DNA of 57,886 nucleotides from Actinomortierella ambigua. Its lineage: Eukaryota > Mortierellomycota > Mortierellomycetes > Mortierellales > Mortierellaceae. The notes under the pieces were generated by a model. That model did not search any database and was not told where the DNA came from. It saw only the letters and a list, made by a program, of their open reading frames with translations. A program made the translations under genes and the position numbers. Position 1 is the stretch's first letter, and each line of letters opens with the position of its first letter. The DNA lies in contig JAAAJB010000172.1 in the NCBI GenBank assembly GCA_016098155.1, forward strand, positions 1 to 57,886, written 5' to 3'. This document shows positions 21,816 to 36,392 of this stretch, one piece after another.

Positions 21816-22444
21816 AAGATGTGTTTGTACTCTTTAAGCAAAAAGTCCACCCCCTCTTTCCACCTTACATCTGTTCATATCTTTCTTTTTGTGCATTATT
21901 ACTTTTACTATCGGTCTTAATTGGACGCGAATAAACTTTTTTTTTCTATACCTCACTTTGAAGATGTTGTTTAAAATACCATGTGCTGACTTGGTCCCTG
22001 AAGATTAAATTCGTTTGTGTGGAATATGAACGCCTCCCTTTCCCAATGACTTCTCGCTGCACGCCCATGCGCAACCATAGCGCTTTAGAGCAACACTTGG
22101 CGTACGTACCCTATGGCAGACACGATCGTAGTCCATTTCTGTTGAACAGCCTCGCTGCCATATCATCCTTGCCGTGGCGGAAGGGGTGGTGTCCGTGAAG
22201 AACGGTTCAACAGCAGGCAGTATTTATCAGACCAGATTGGTTGCCCAAATATACCAGAGAATTATTAGGCTTGGTAGTGCCATCTCTCTTTGATTACTCG
22301 TACGCACCACACCACCTCTTTGGACACGTACCAGTAGCCACTGAAAGTCCTATTCTATACCAATATCATTCGATGTAAACTTTTTTTTCTTGTTTTTTTT
22401 TTTTTTTTTCTCTTTTTAAGCTATAAAAAAAAATTCGTTGAAAA
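21816..22444. other. convergent intergenic region
   Basis: Between the 3' ends of the bZIP and SRP54 genes. AT-rich, with long T runs at 22381-22410. An AATAAA-like element (GAATAAAC, near 21930) could serve bZIP 3' processing. No gene seen. Confidence 0.4.
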
Positions 22445-25038
<2,594 letters not shown>

Positions 25039-26246
25039 CTTTGAAGTGTGAAGTGTATAAGAGGGGGAGTAGGGGGAGGGAGGGAGGGAGGGATGTGAAG
25101 ATGAAGCGTGGAGAGGATGGATGGAGTGGAGACGTGCTACATTTGATCTCCTTCCAAAAAGGGCAAGAATTTCGCTAAGCCTCTAATCTTGGGGGTTGGC
25201 CAGTGAACATAGTGGTGGTGGTGGGGGGGAGGGGAGTGGGCGCAGAGCAAAAGGTGGAGAGAGGCTCAGTTCCTTGAGCTTCGCATGGTGAGGCAGGAGA
25301 AAGAGGGAAAGAGACACACACAGAGAGAGAGAGATGTGGGTGTGGGTTTCAAAGGGGCCAGGTTCGTAGGGACAGGGTCAATTGTGTGTGTGTGTGTGTG
25401 TGTGTGTACAGAAATATCACGACAGATGAAGTTGCATGTGGGGAGTGTGTGAGAACGGAGCAGCATTGGAGAGATGGAAGGCAAAGGACCGACCAACAAC
25501 AGCCAATATGCTTTGCATAGCATGGAGGGGGGACATAGGATGGGTGAGAGAAGAAGAGAGAGAGAGAGAAAGTGTGTGTGTGTCCATGTGGCGCAGCAAG
25601 GCCGGGTTATCTGTTGGGCGCCCTGGAGATGATCAGTCAGCAGACTATGTATGCATCGATGCCATCAGCTTGGTACGCAGACTATTTGTGGAGAGAAAGG
25701 GAGAGATATAGAGCGAGAGAGAGAGAGAGAGCAAAGGGGGGGGGGGAGAACATGCGTGGTGGGGCAGAGAGGAAGAGGATGCTCATACAAGTAACGACAG
25801 AGGTAAAGGAGGCTCTACCCTTGGATGCGACGCGTCTTGTCTACAGCAGCAGCAGCAGCAAAGGAGACGGAGTGGGAAAGGCTGCATTGTTTCCCTTGCA
25901 TCTTTTGAACAAACCCTACCTACTCGAGCACGAGGAAGAAATTACTGTGCGGGCGCCCTTTTCAAAGAGAAGAAAGGAACAATTCACCTTTTCATCTCTT
26001 TCTCTTCGACATCCCTCCTTTGTTCCCTCCCCTCCCTTCCCCATCTGTCTCTCCATCCATCCATCTTTCATTCCTTCCCGTCCTCCACTTACTTGAACAC
26101 CCTATCACGCGCTCGGTTACTACTACCTTTCCTTTGTCGGCAATCCCTGTCCCTCTCATACTGAGCTTTTTTTTTCTTGTGAAGAAACTCAGACCACCAC
26201 CCATTTGTCCGCACTTTTTCATTTTTCCCTTTTTCCACGTAAAGTA
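25039..26246. repeat. intergenic between divergent SRP54 and SR-protein genes, simple repeats
   Basis: G/GA-rich near the SRP54 start (25065-25095, 25220-25260), a GT microsatellite (about 25383-25408), GA repeats at 25553-25572 and 25710-25750, and an AGC run (25844-25861). Bases 25990-26240 are pyrimidine-rich and probably the SR-gene promoter and leader. A 174-codon plus ORF across 25572-26096 is low-complexity and not supported as a gene. Confidence 0.5.
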
Positions 26247-29200
26247 ATGAGCCGCGTGTACCTTGGCCATCTCTCACGAGACGCCACTGACAGAGATCTC
26301 GAGCACCTATTCCGCAAATATGGTCGCATCCGCGAGGTGACTCTGAAGAATGGATTCGGCTTTGTGGAATTCAACAATCCCAAGGATGCCGATGATGTGG
26401 TTTACGACTTTCACGGCAAGGATTTTATGGGCGACAGGTAAAAAGAGCAGAGTAGTTTCTTTCTTTCTTTGACAGTGTCAATGTTGTGTGTTGTTTGCGT
26501 CCAGAGAAGGGTTCAACTGTTTGCCACTGCTTTCTTTAGCGCACCCAAAGAGGGTGCTTCGAGGAAGCAAAGTATCTCGAGTGGTACCAGACCCCTGGAA
26601 CCACCGCGTTTGACAGCGTCGCAACAAGAGACATGAATGACCCAAAAGAGGCTGACCGTGTTGTTTTCCTTTTCTTTTTTTCATTTCTTCACCCACCCAG
26701 ACTCATTGTTGAAATTGCTCGTGGTGGAGGCCGCCGAGACGAGAGACGCCGTGATGAGGACCGCAGGTAAAGAACCCATGGAGCCCGATGGCAAACAAAA
26801 AAAATGCTCGAGGGGGAGGGAAATGAAGGCGGTGGTGCCCTTATCGATCACTACCAGGCCCCATTGGAGCCGTTCTCACAATCACGCCTTTTTGTTGTTG
26901 TCTTCTAAAAGATGGTTCACTCACCTATCATTTCTCGTTGGTTTGCTCTCTCTCCCCACCCCTTATCCCTCGCTCCCTCCCCACCCCTTTCTTTACCTTT
27001 TGGTTGACATCTTGTTGTTGCTGTTGTTCATGTTTGTCGTTGTTGCTGGTGTTGTTGGTGTTGCTTCTTCATGTGTTTTTCTCTCTTTACATCTAGATAT
27101 GGCCCGCCAGAGAGGACTGAACATCGCTTGATCATCGAGAATCTCCCCCCGGGCACAAACTGGCAGGTAAGAAGCGTACAACTGTGGTCACCAACTGCGC
27201 GTGTGTGGTCGTTCGTAGGGTGACAAACTCAATGTTTGTTCAGCATCAGCCTCCCCTATCCTATCCCATCCCCCTTCTTCCCACTCCCGCCAAGTTGTCA
27301 CCATGCTCAGACATCCATCACTGTTGTTTGCGATGCATGTCATCCCGAGGAGAAACCGGCGCTGTACATTTTAGCGCCTTTTTTTTCTTTTGTTTTCAAC
27401 TCTCTTGATGTGTGTGTGTGCTCTCTTTCTTTTTTTCTTTGGGGGAAACGAGATGAGGAACACAGGCGCAGGCCACGCAAAACTGCTCGATGGGACAGAA
27501 CAGAGTTTTGTCCTGTTGATTTGCGCTGTGCTCTTCTCCCATTCTCGCGTGGGATCCAAGAGAAATCGATCTTTCTTTGGTGGTGTGTTTTACAATCGAG
27601 TCCACCAATCACTAGCAGGCCATAGAATGGCCCAGACATGAAGCTTGTTTTTTTTGTTGCTCTGTCTGTCTGTCAAGAAGAAGGAGAGGCAAAGTGTCTC
27701 CCCCCCTCCCTGCTGGCTGGCTGCGCTCTCCAGGGACCTCTCTCTCGTTCTCTGTCGTTCTCCTCCTCCTCTCTCTCTATCTCTCTCTGTGGTGTGTGTG
27801 TCTATCTGTCCATCTGTCTCTCCTGCCTACTCGCTGGCCTGCCCGAGCTCGACCTGGCTTAGTAGTCCGCTCCTACGTTTTTTGTTTTACCTCTGGTGTC
27901 TTCTTCTTCCCCAAGAGGATCATGAGACGGACAAACTACCGAATGTCAATGACTGCTTCTCTCTTGAGCTGGAAGGGGATCGTCTGGTGGTCCTTTGGTC
28001 TCTTTCCCCCGGAAGAAGGTGCTCTCCTTCTCTCTCCTGTGAGCATGCCCCGACTGCCATGCGGCATCACGACTCGACCTCGACTTTTGGGGCGTCCTTT
28101 CCCCCTCCTCCCTCCTTCCCCTTTTTCTTCAGTGTGGTCTTGCACACATTGTGATGATTCCTCGGCGTCGTTTTTTTTTTTATTCTCGAGGTAATGGGCC
28201 ACCTCTACTCCTTCTTGGTTGCTCTTTGCGGCGGTGCAAAGAAGTTTGCGGCTGGGCCATTTGTCTCAAGTGACCAATACCGACCAAGCAAAAGGGCTCT
28301 CTCCATCTCTCCTCTTTCTTCCACGAACCTTCCGCCCGGCCCGTGACGCCGTCTCTTCTGTCAATCTCTCTATCTCTCGCGCGTTGTTGTCATGGCTCCT
28401 AAAAACCATAAACCTCCCCTCCGCCTCGTCCTCCTTTGCTTAAAAAAAAAAACTCGCTCCATATGTTTTCCTTCTCCCGGCATCCGGTCCCACAGGATAT
28501 CAAGGACTTTATGCGCAAGGCCGGAGAAGTGACCTTTGCCGACATTACCAGAGAAAATGATACTCAGGGGTAAGTTTTTTCTTTTTCTCTCCTCGCAAAT
28601 CTTTTAAATCAGTTGGTGGGAATTTATGGTTCACCCAATCTCATGCCAACTAACTCTCTTTTCTCCCTCCTATTGATTTTGTTGCATTATCTTTCAGAGT
28701 TGTCGAGTTTTCAACTGCGGACGATGTCAGACAGGCATTGAGGACTTTGAATGGCGAGATCTTGCGTGGTAGCTCGGTCAAATTGAGAGAGGTATGACAC
28801 CAAAGGACCAAGGAAGAAAAAAAAAACAATTGGAGGTTTGCAACTGTGATAACTGGCCTATATTAATCATTTTCTTGTTGATATGTATCGTCGTCTACTA
28901 GTTTGATTCCTCGCGTGACACTGTTCCTCGTGAGCACGGACGTGGTGGCGGTAACGGCGGTGGACGTGATCGGGATCGCGACCGTCGTGACAACCGGGAT
29001 CGGGACCGTCGCGACCGAGGTGATCGTGATCGTGGCGACCGTCGGGATCGGGATCGACGTGACCGTGGTGGTGACCGTGATCGTGACCGTAACGACCGTA
29101 ACGACCGTGACCGCAATGACCGTGGCGATCGTGATCGTGACAACCGTCGACGTGCGTCGTCGCGCAGCCGATCGCGCAGCCGTGATCGTCGCCGCAATGG

Positions 29201-29750
29201 CACTTCGTCGTCGGGTCACCACCACCATGCGTCGAACGGCCATGCAAGCAGCAACAGCAATAACCACAACGCCTCGACCAACAACGCTGCCAACAACAAC
29301 AACACTGTCGGCAACAACACCCATGCTCCTCATCGCAGCAACAGTCGGAGTCCAAGCCGCAGCCGCAGCCGCTCACCTCGCGATCGCAGCCGAAGCCGCA
29401 GCGTGATGAGCCCACCACCTGTGCGCGACACCCGCCGTAGCCAGAGCCATGACGAACGTAGCCGAAGCCGAAGCCAGAGCCGAAGCCGTAGTCGGGATCG
29501 TCATGGACGGTCGGAGAAGGATCGTGAGCGTGAGCGAGAGAGAAACGGAGATGGACGCCGCGGAGGAGGACGTCGGGCGTCGCGAAGCCCAGTGTCCAAG
29601 GATCGTGCTGCAGCAGGAACGACAACGGCAACGATGACGACATTGACCAACTCGAACAACAATGGCATGTCGGACGTGAATGCCAGCAGCACACGCGATC
29701 GATCGCGGAGCCCGGTGACAAGACGGAATCGTTCGTCTTCTCGGGATTAA
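26247..29750 (+). CDS. SR-family splicing factor (two RRMs plus RS/RD domain)
   Basis: 447 residues in six exons: 26247-26437, 26701-26766, 27097-27166, 28496-28569, 28698-28791 and 28902-29750. RRM1 has RNP2 VYLGHL and RNP1 NGFGFVEF. RRM2 starts RLIIENLPPGT and carries NWQDIKDFMRKAGEV, matching the SR-protein heptapeptide SWQDLKD, and closes with VVEFSTADDVRQAL. The last exon encodes a Gly/Arg stretch, a long run of Arg-Asp dipeptides with Gly and Asn, an Asn/His-rich spacer, then RS dipeptides (SRSRSRSPRDRSRSRS). This is the Srp2/SRSF4-6 layout; the protein should bind exonic enhancers and recruit spliceosome parts in the nucleus. RD dipeptides act as built-in phosphomimics of RS. Introns are long for this genome. 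Confidence 0.92.
27167..28495 (+). other. 1.33 kb intron 3 of the SR gene with a candidate poison exon
   Basis: Far longer than the 40-330 base introns usual here. It splits the RRM2 heptapeptide between NWQ and DIKDFMR. A possible cassette exon lies at 27916-28018: preceded by a pyrimidine tract and AAG, followed by GTGCTC. It is 103 bases and open in frame; its inclusion would shift the next exon so that TGA at 28558-28560 ends translation. SR genes in animals and plants commonly autoregulate this way. Only sequence logic supports this. Confidence 0.3.
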
Positions 29751-30336
29751 AAGAAAAGTAGGGAAGGGAGGGGAGTATGGAGAAAAAGAGAGAGGGAAAG
29801 AGAAAGAGAAAGAGGGAGGAGAGAAGAGAAGAGGGAGTGGGGTGATGAGAGACAAGCTCCCTTTGTGTTCAAAACATGCTGTCAGATTGTCAGCCTAAAA
29901 AAAATCACACACACTCATACACACATTCATGCAACGCCAATACACCAAACACACACACACAAACACGCCATGACCATCGGCCACGTGTCTCCAACATCCT
30001 CAATATGAAGATGTGGGAAAAAATACGGCAATAGGTTTCCCCCATCTTGCAAAGACAGCTATGGGCCACCACCTTTTTTTTCGTTTTTCATTTTCGTTTT
30101 ACTTTGTTTCTTTTTTCTTTCTACTAAAAAAATTTTAGCCCTGTCGCCCATAACCCTTTGGCGGTTGGGATTTGGCCATCTTTTGAAAAGAGGCCATTTG
30201 GCTCCCCCTTCCCCTCCCCCCTTTCACCACCAACCATAGCTTTGTCTACCCAATAAAAATAATAAGTTTGTAAGAAAAATAATATAAGGAAAAGAAAGAA
30301 AATAAGAAGAATTAAGGATACGTGGGGGAGAGGGTG
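29751..30336. other. convergent intergenic region, no gene
   Basis: Between the 3' ends of the SR and NEM1 genes. GA-rich to 29850, then CA repeats (29908-29965), T runs near 30075-30120, and an AATAAAAATAATAA stretch near 30252 that could serve polyadenylation on either strand. Confidence 0.45.
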
Positions 30337-32998
30337 CTAGATGGTGCGGAGGGATAAAATCGATCGGACGTCGTCCGTGAATCGCAAGGCGTCCAAAAAG
30401 GGTAACAGATCCAACAGTGCCTCGTCCTTGGGATCGTTGAACCAACTGTCAATGGGGATGCCATTCTCTATAGTAACAACAAAAGAAGGAGAAAGAGTGG
30501 TCATACCAACACAAGTCAGTGATTTAGAGCTTTTCGAGAAAGATGAGATTGGGTTGGCAAAAAAAAAAAGGGCTCATTGCTGTGTGTACCTTTGTTCAGA
30601 GAGTAGGAGAGAGGCGAATTGTCCAACAAGCAGACAGACGACAGATCCGGCTCAATGATGGAGAGATCTTTCAGATAGCTTCCGTTCCTGAATTGACATG
30701 CCTATAGTGATGATATTTAAAAAATGCAACAGACATAAGGAAAAAAAAAAAAAAAAGACAAGATGTGAGTAGACATTTTCGATTGGAAAACAGAAAACGC
30801 GATATACAAACAGGTCAAGCCCATCATTGTCTGCATGCATTGTCAATACTCTTTCCTCATTCCCCCCCTTTTGTCCTTCCTTGCTTCCAACCATTTTTTT
30901 CCACCAACACCACCCCCTTATCCACACCAATTATCTTTTTTTTCTACACACAAGTATAGGCAATGCCTGAATACAAGCCCGCGCACAGACGCATGATCAG
31001 GGTGCATACAAATCATTTTGGGCGGGGAGGAGAAAGGGGGGGGGGTGGGAGTTGGACAAGTATTGCAACATGATTGCACAAAGGAGAGATAGAGAGAGGA
31101 AAAGGGGGAGCGTGTCGCGCGACCAAAAAAAAAATCCTCGTCACCCTCTGCTTTTTTTTGCCGCCCACTACGCGCATGCCACGCGTCAAAAGCTATCTCT
31201 TCCTCTGCCCTCCTCTGCCTTCCCTCCCGCTCTCGCTCTCTCTCTCTCTCTCGCGCGCGCGCGCGTTCTCTGTTCTCTATCATAAACCACTCTTTTTTTT
31301 CCTCATTTTCAAACAGTACCTGGCGGAAGTAGCGTCGAGCAAAAAGAGTCCGGTTCTGGTCCAGCCAGTCGATGACCGGGTCTGCATATTCGGCCATGGA
31401 TGCCGTGAAGATGACAAGCTTGTACCATTCAGACACCTTGAAAAAAATACGCGAGACGGAAAGATTGAGGATACAAAAAAGGCATGGTGTGTCAACCGCT
31501 GTTCTGTTAGTTCTAATGCCAATTTAGTTTCGGCAAAAAAAAAAAAAAAAAATAAAAAAACAGAGAAGAGAAGAGAAGAGAAGAGAATAATGTGGTTGTT
31601 TTTTTCCCCTGATTTTCCTGTTGTCACGTCCACTTTTTTTCTCTCTCTTTGTTCCGATATTGTTGCCCTCATGATCGGGTCACATATGACAAAGAAATAA
31701 TAAATAACAAAGGCTGCGGGCGAGGAGTAAGAGAGAGAAAGGGATTGGGGGGGGGGGGGCAAGGAGATCTCAACAACAACATCGAAAACATCTCTCATCA
31801 TACCTTCTTCAGGAAATAATCCACATGAGGCCGCTTATACACATAATACAAACATGCATGGTGATCCAACAACACCTCGACCATAAACCCAGGAGACCGT
31901 GACCCTCTTGATGTCGAGTGGATCAACGTCTCGTCCAGATCCAGCACCAGCGTCTTCTTCTTGGGCCCATGGTACACACGCGTGGCCGACGGCGATGGCA
32001 CCATTGCTGCTGCTGCTGCTGCTGCTGCTGCTCCCGATGTCGTGCCTTGGACACCAACACCACTACCAATGCTACCACCACCACCACGGCGGCCATTGGT
32101 AGAAGTCATTGATGGTCTCGTATTCGTTACCGTGCCATCGTCACTGCCACCGTTGCCCGGGTTGTTATGGTTTCCGCCATTCTGCCTCGCCCCTAATAAT
32201 CCAGCCGTCTGTCGCCCCGTCATCCGCATCATCAGCCGACGCGCATGGCTGGGTTTGGTCGGCCCCCGCAACGACGACGACGACACGCCATCGTCGGTCA
32301 AGATCCCGCGATCGGCTGCAAAACTTGATGTTGTCGTCGTTGTCGTCTTGCCAGTAGTGGTATTCAATCCTTGGTTCTGCTGTTGGTTATTGGTTGGTCC
32401 TGACGGCAACGATGGTATTTGTTCCTGTTCCTGTCCTTGTCCATGGGGTGGTGGTAGTGATGACGATGATGATGGTGATAGCGGAGATGATGGATCGGAG
32501 GGCAAGAACGGCTCTTCTCCTTCTTCTTCTTCTTCTTGTTCGCCGTCTTTACGATCCGCCGCCAATAGAAGCGACGGCTTTTGCGAGTTTTGAGCAATTT
32601 CTTCTAGGTGGCTTTTCGACTTGAAGCGCGACGACCTCCGAAGGACGGAAGAGGAAGAGGAAGAAGAAGAGGAGGAGGTTCCACCAACGCCACTCCCGGA
32701 GAGTGAGGTCGACAAAGAGGAAGAAACACCAGAAATAGAAGAAGAAGAAGAAGGGGAGGTTGCTGCCAGTAGATCCATCGATGAGGGCGAGGAATGCAGC
32801 TGGTGACGAAGAGTAAGATTGGGGTGGGTATATTGTCTCAGATACTGGTCGCTGACTGTCGCGAGAGCCTGGTCATCTTCTTCTTGCAAGGACGACAAGG
32901 ACGACGATGCAGAACTGGAGGTGAGCGGTACTGTTGCTGTTGCTGTTGAGGAGCGGGAAAAAGAAGTCGAGGGCGACCGTTGTGGTTGCAGCAGCATC

Positions 32999-33030
<32 letters not shown>

Positions 33031-34116
33031 TTGGATGTCGGTCGACCGAGACAGGAAACGCTTGAGGGCCCTGGAGGGCAGGGCAACGAGGCGCACCAGG
33101 AAGATATAGGTCAGGTAGATGTACTTTAGAACGATCGACCGGCACAAGGCCACGCCAAGCGAGGCGTCGTCGTCGTTGTTGTTGTTGCTGCCGTTGCTGC
33201 CGCTGCCGCTATAAGTCGGCTTGCTGGCAAGAGCCGCCGCGCCAGCCGAGGTTGTGGGCGACAGGGGAGTGGTGGTGATGCCGGCTGGGTTCATGATGTG
33301 AGTGGAAGGGACATTGTTGTTGCCTGGCGACGCTGCAGGCGAGATGGTCATTCGAGGTGGAGACGGTGGTGAGGGAGAGAAGGAATGTCGATTGTTGAGC
33401 TATTGAGAGGAGGAAAGAGAGGGTTGGTTGGTTGGTTGGTTGGGGGGTGAGAGAGAGACAGAGAAAGAGGGAAGAAAAATATAATGTCCGTTTTCCGTTT
33501 CAAAACAGCCAGAAGAGAAATAAACATGGTTTGCATTAGAAGTTGTTCATGTCGTTCACCTCCCCCCCTTTCTTCATTTCTTGGTAGGGGTGCTGGCACT
33601 CGGCTCTTTTTTTTTTGAGGAGGAGGAGGAGGAAGAGCAGAGAGAGGGGGGAGAGCTGGTGGATGGGTGGTGTGGGTGAGTAGGTGGGAGTGACAGATGT
33701 CTATATCCAGTCATATGGGTCTCCCCATCTGCTGGTCTATCTGTCTGTCTGTCTGTCTGTCTGCCTGTGTTCGTTCGTTCGTTCATTGACCCAGCACATC
33801 CTGGCCCTGAACGACCCTGCACGCTCTCACTCAAAACAAAGACATTCACGCACACATTTATACACCGCACCTTCAAACACACATTGTTCTCCTTGAGGCA
33901 AACACAAGGAAAATGAAAAGGGATGTTTGTGTGCGTGTGTGTGAAAGAGAGAAAGAAAGAAAGAAAGACAGAGAGGGCAGTGCTTGCAGCCAGCCCTAGC
34001 CCTAGCCTAGCCCAGCCCAGCCCAGCCCGTACCTGATGGTCATCGGAACAGTCAACCAGCCCATGAGCTCCGAAGGAGTACCCAGCTGGCGAGGGTAATG
34101 ATGAGGACGAGATCAT
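30337..34116 (-). CDS. NEM1: Nem1/CTDNEP1-type lipin phosphatase
   Basis: About 679 residues in five exons: 34116-34033, 33399-31804, 31436-31320, 30701-30590 and 30467-30337; all phases fit. A nuclear-envelope/ER HAD phosphatase that, with Spo7, dephosphorylates and activates lipin (Pah1), steering phosphatidate to triacylglycerol. The catalytic DxDxT is [12 protein letters not shown]; then [51 protein letters not shown] and LLDNSP follow in family order, ending [20 protein letters not shown]. An N-terminal hydrophobic pair ([16 protein letters not shown]) fits the membrane anchor. Between anchor and catalytic domain lie about 330 residues of low complexity: a poly-Gln run, Ser runs, acidic runs and poly-Ala. 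Exon 1 and its 633-base intron are inferred from frame; ATG 33351 is an alternative start. Exon 3 uses an AAG acceptor. Confidence 0.9.
32994..33034 (-). repeat. CTG/CAG trinucleotide tract in NEM1
   Basis: Coding-strand CAG/CAA units encode the poly-Gln run in the disordered N-terminal part of the Nem1 protein. Likely length-polymorphic. Confidence 0.8.
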
Positions 34117-34749
34117 CTCTCGCTTGGAAACAAGGATGAAGGAATCCGATGGGGGTGGTGTATGAGAATGAGTGAGAGTGAGTGGGTGAGTGAGTGAGTG
34201 TCGATGGGGGGGAGAGGAGAGATGGCCTGACTCTGAGTCTAAAGCATGTGTGGGGCAGGAGAGTCAGTGGTGAAAAGTCGGAATGTACTTTTATTTTCCT
34301 TGTCCGTCAGAGCCGTGTGTCCCAGGGTCAGGCACCACCAGCAATGTGAGGAATGAAGAAGAGGGGTAGAGGGCGACAATGAGAGAAAAGAAGAAGAAAA
34401 AGAAAGAAGAGGATGAGAGAGGCAGTAATGTGAGTAGAGTGGATGGATGGAGGAAGGGGAGAGAAGGGGTCAGATGCACACATGCATTGGCATCACAAGA
34501 CACTTTTTCAGTATTATTCAGGGCAAATAATAAACGAAAAGTGGTTGTGCTGGCTGTGGTTGGATGGCCACCAATTTGGCTTCATTTTTGAATGTTTCCG
34601 ATTTGTCACAAGATGGGACACCCACAACAGGCAGATGTTATCTCTCTCTTTCTCCTCCCTCTTTTCTCTCTTCTCTCTCTCGTTATCCTCTTTTGTTGTA
34701 GCCGGAAGGCTAACAGGACCGCACACGACCACCAGGAGGACCAACTACA
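34117..34749. other. NEM1 upstream region
   Basis: GA/GT-rich, then CT-rich (34640-34685). GAGTGAGTGAGTG-type repeats at 34170-34200. No gene supported. Confidence 0.4.
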
Positions 34750-35117
34750 CCACTAGTAGACTCGCAGTGGTCGCTAAGGAGGAGGTCTGTTGATTCAAGT
34801 CGCATGGAATGAGATGCAAGTTGCAATCATTCCTTTAAAAGTGCACCAATGGGACCGAACCCGTCGGTTGTCCGTGTCTGCGGCTCCTTCAATGGCAGCA
34901 CAGCCAATTGATACGCGTTGGTGATTCTATGATATGCACATACATACATAGAGTCGCCAACGCGTACCCACTTGGTTGTGCTGAGAAGCCGATGACACCG
35001 ACAACCGTCGGGTCTGGTCCTACTGGTGTACGTATTAAGGAATGATTGTGTCTTGGACCATTCCATCCGACTTGAATCAATGGGCCGTCACCATGGCTAC
35101 CACTGCGAGTGCTACTA
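34750..35117. repeat. long imperfect inverted repeat (foldback element)
   Basis: The two arms, about 34750-34933 and 34934-35117, are reverse complements with mismatches and small gaps. Matching blocks read inward: ACTCGCAGTGGT (34769) with ACCACTGCGAGT (35099); TTGATTCAAGTCG (34790) with CGACTTGAATCAA (35068); CAATCATTCCTT with AAGGAATGATTG; CGGTTGTC with GACAACCG; ACGCGTTGG with CCAACGCGT. A transcript would fold into a hairpin of about 180 paired positions. It may be a foldback/MITE-like element or a head-to-head duplication of a small decayed gene; the right arm read on the minus strand has a short protein-like frame (PVGPDPTVVGVIGFSAQPSG). No target-site duplication was identified. Confidence 0.7.
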
Positions 35118-35220
35118 CCGGCACTGAGGCTGTTTTATACACAGACAGGCAGACAGACATCACACATTCACATCCACGACCGATTGACCATTTTTATTCT
35201 ACTTTTGCAGGCAGGGTGGT

Positions 35221-35406
35221 TTACAGCACATTCTTCATTGCCATTGCTCCGATGATCCAGTCAAGGACTTGTGCCTTGTCTGTCACCTTGGGGTCGATCT
35301 TGAAGTACTATTGGGGGACACACACACACACAACAATACCATCAATATGTTAGAGTAAGAATCCTCGTCGCGATAGAGATGTATGTTGAGTGGGTCAACA
35401 TTGCGC

Positions 35407-35439
<33 letters not shown>

Positions 35440-36198
35440 TCTCATCCCCCGCTGGCTTACCTTCCGTAATGTGGCTAGATCGGTTCCCTGCTCGAGGTCC
35501 GAGAACGAGGTCAAGGTACCGTCGACAGTCTTGTTCATCTCCTCGAGCACAGCCGCAGCTTCACCTCCAATGCTGATCGCCATCAATGATGTCGTGCTAT
35601 CAGAGATACCAAACCGCCGCAGCGATTCTGCAATCTGGAAAAAAAAAGGTCCAGCATTCATGATGGAATTAGTGACAAGAAGAGAGGAAAGGGATGCATC
35701 CTCTTGGGGTACACATCCTGAGAGAGAGAGATGTTCCTGCTGGGCCTTTCTCAAAACATATTCTTACGTTGTTGGTGGGAGAGAGGTTGTAAACAATCTC
35801 GGCATTCACGCTGTTGGTTCGCAGCTTGCCTGCCCGTTCATCCAATGCTGCTTTGGTGGCCGCTACCAGCAATTGGAACATATCCAAGATCTACACACCC
35901 CACAACCCGCACACGCACGGTCCCACCAATCGGGTGTCAAGTAGGAGAATAACGGTGAGAGAGTGTCAGCCATACAACGACTTCCCACCTTCTTACTCTA
36001 ATGTAATTAAAAAAAAAGTTTCCATGCGGAATCTAAACGGGCACAATTTACAAGATTTGATTCCACCAGGCCGATGGCGAGTGTCTTGTCTTGCGCCTGA
36101 AGACGCTCCTTGAGAGCAGACGCATTGTTGACGCCTGTATAGCATGCAATGTGCACAAGGCCTGCCTCAGGGACAGCCTCGATGGGAAAAGACTCCAT
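35221..36198 (-). CDS. CGI121: KEOPS/EKC complex subunit Cgi121 (TPRKB)
   Basis: 176 residues in four exons: 36198-36052, 35890-35768, 35634-35461 and 35307-35221, all in phase. Cgi121 binds the Bud32 kinase and tRNA in the KEOPS complex that makes t6A37 on ANN-decoding tRNAs and supports telomeres. Recognisable stretches: CYTGVNNASALKERLQ and AIGLVESNL at the N-terminus; LLVAATKAAL, then SVNAEIVYNLSPTNN, the most conserved part; IAESLRRFGISDSTTSLMAI; and the C-terminal YFKIDPKVTDKAQVLDWIIGA. Size is right for the family (yeast 181, human about 175). The two-TM gene lies about 195 bases upstream on the same strand. Confidence 0.93.
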
Positions 36199-36392
36199 TT
36201 AGAAGAAATGTAGGAAGAAGGAAGGAGAAGAGTCGAGAGGACAGCTCGTCATGGTGCAATATACCCCCCCACCACCCACCCACCCATCCAACCGTCACAT
36301 TTTGGCAAAGGGTCCAAATCAAAAGCAAGTCTAAGGAGAGTATATTACAAGAGGGTATAGGTGTGAACAGCTTCAGGGTAAAAAGGGCTATT

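Noticed and set aside
25572..26096. 174-codon plus ORF upstream of the SR gene
   Set aside because: Built from GA and AGC repeats and a pyrimidine-rich promoter; no domain-like segment.
28863..29721. Long minus-strand ORFs (up to 284 codons) opposite the SR gene
   Set aside because: Antisense of the Arg-Asp repeat DNA; the plus frame continues two RRMs and an RS domain in phase.
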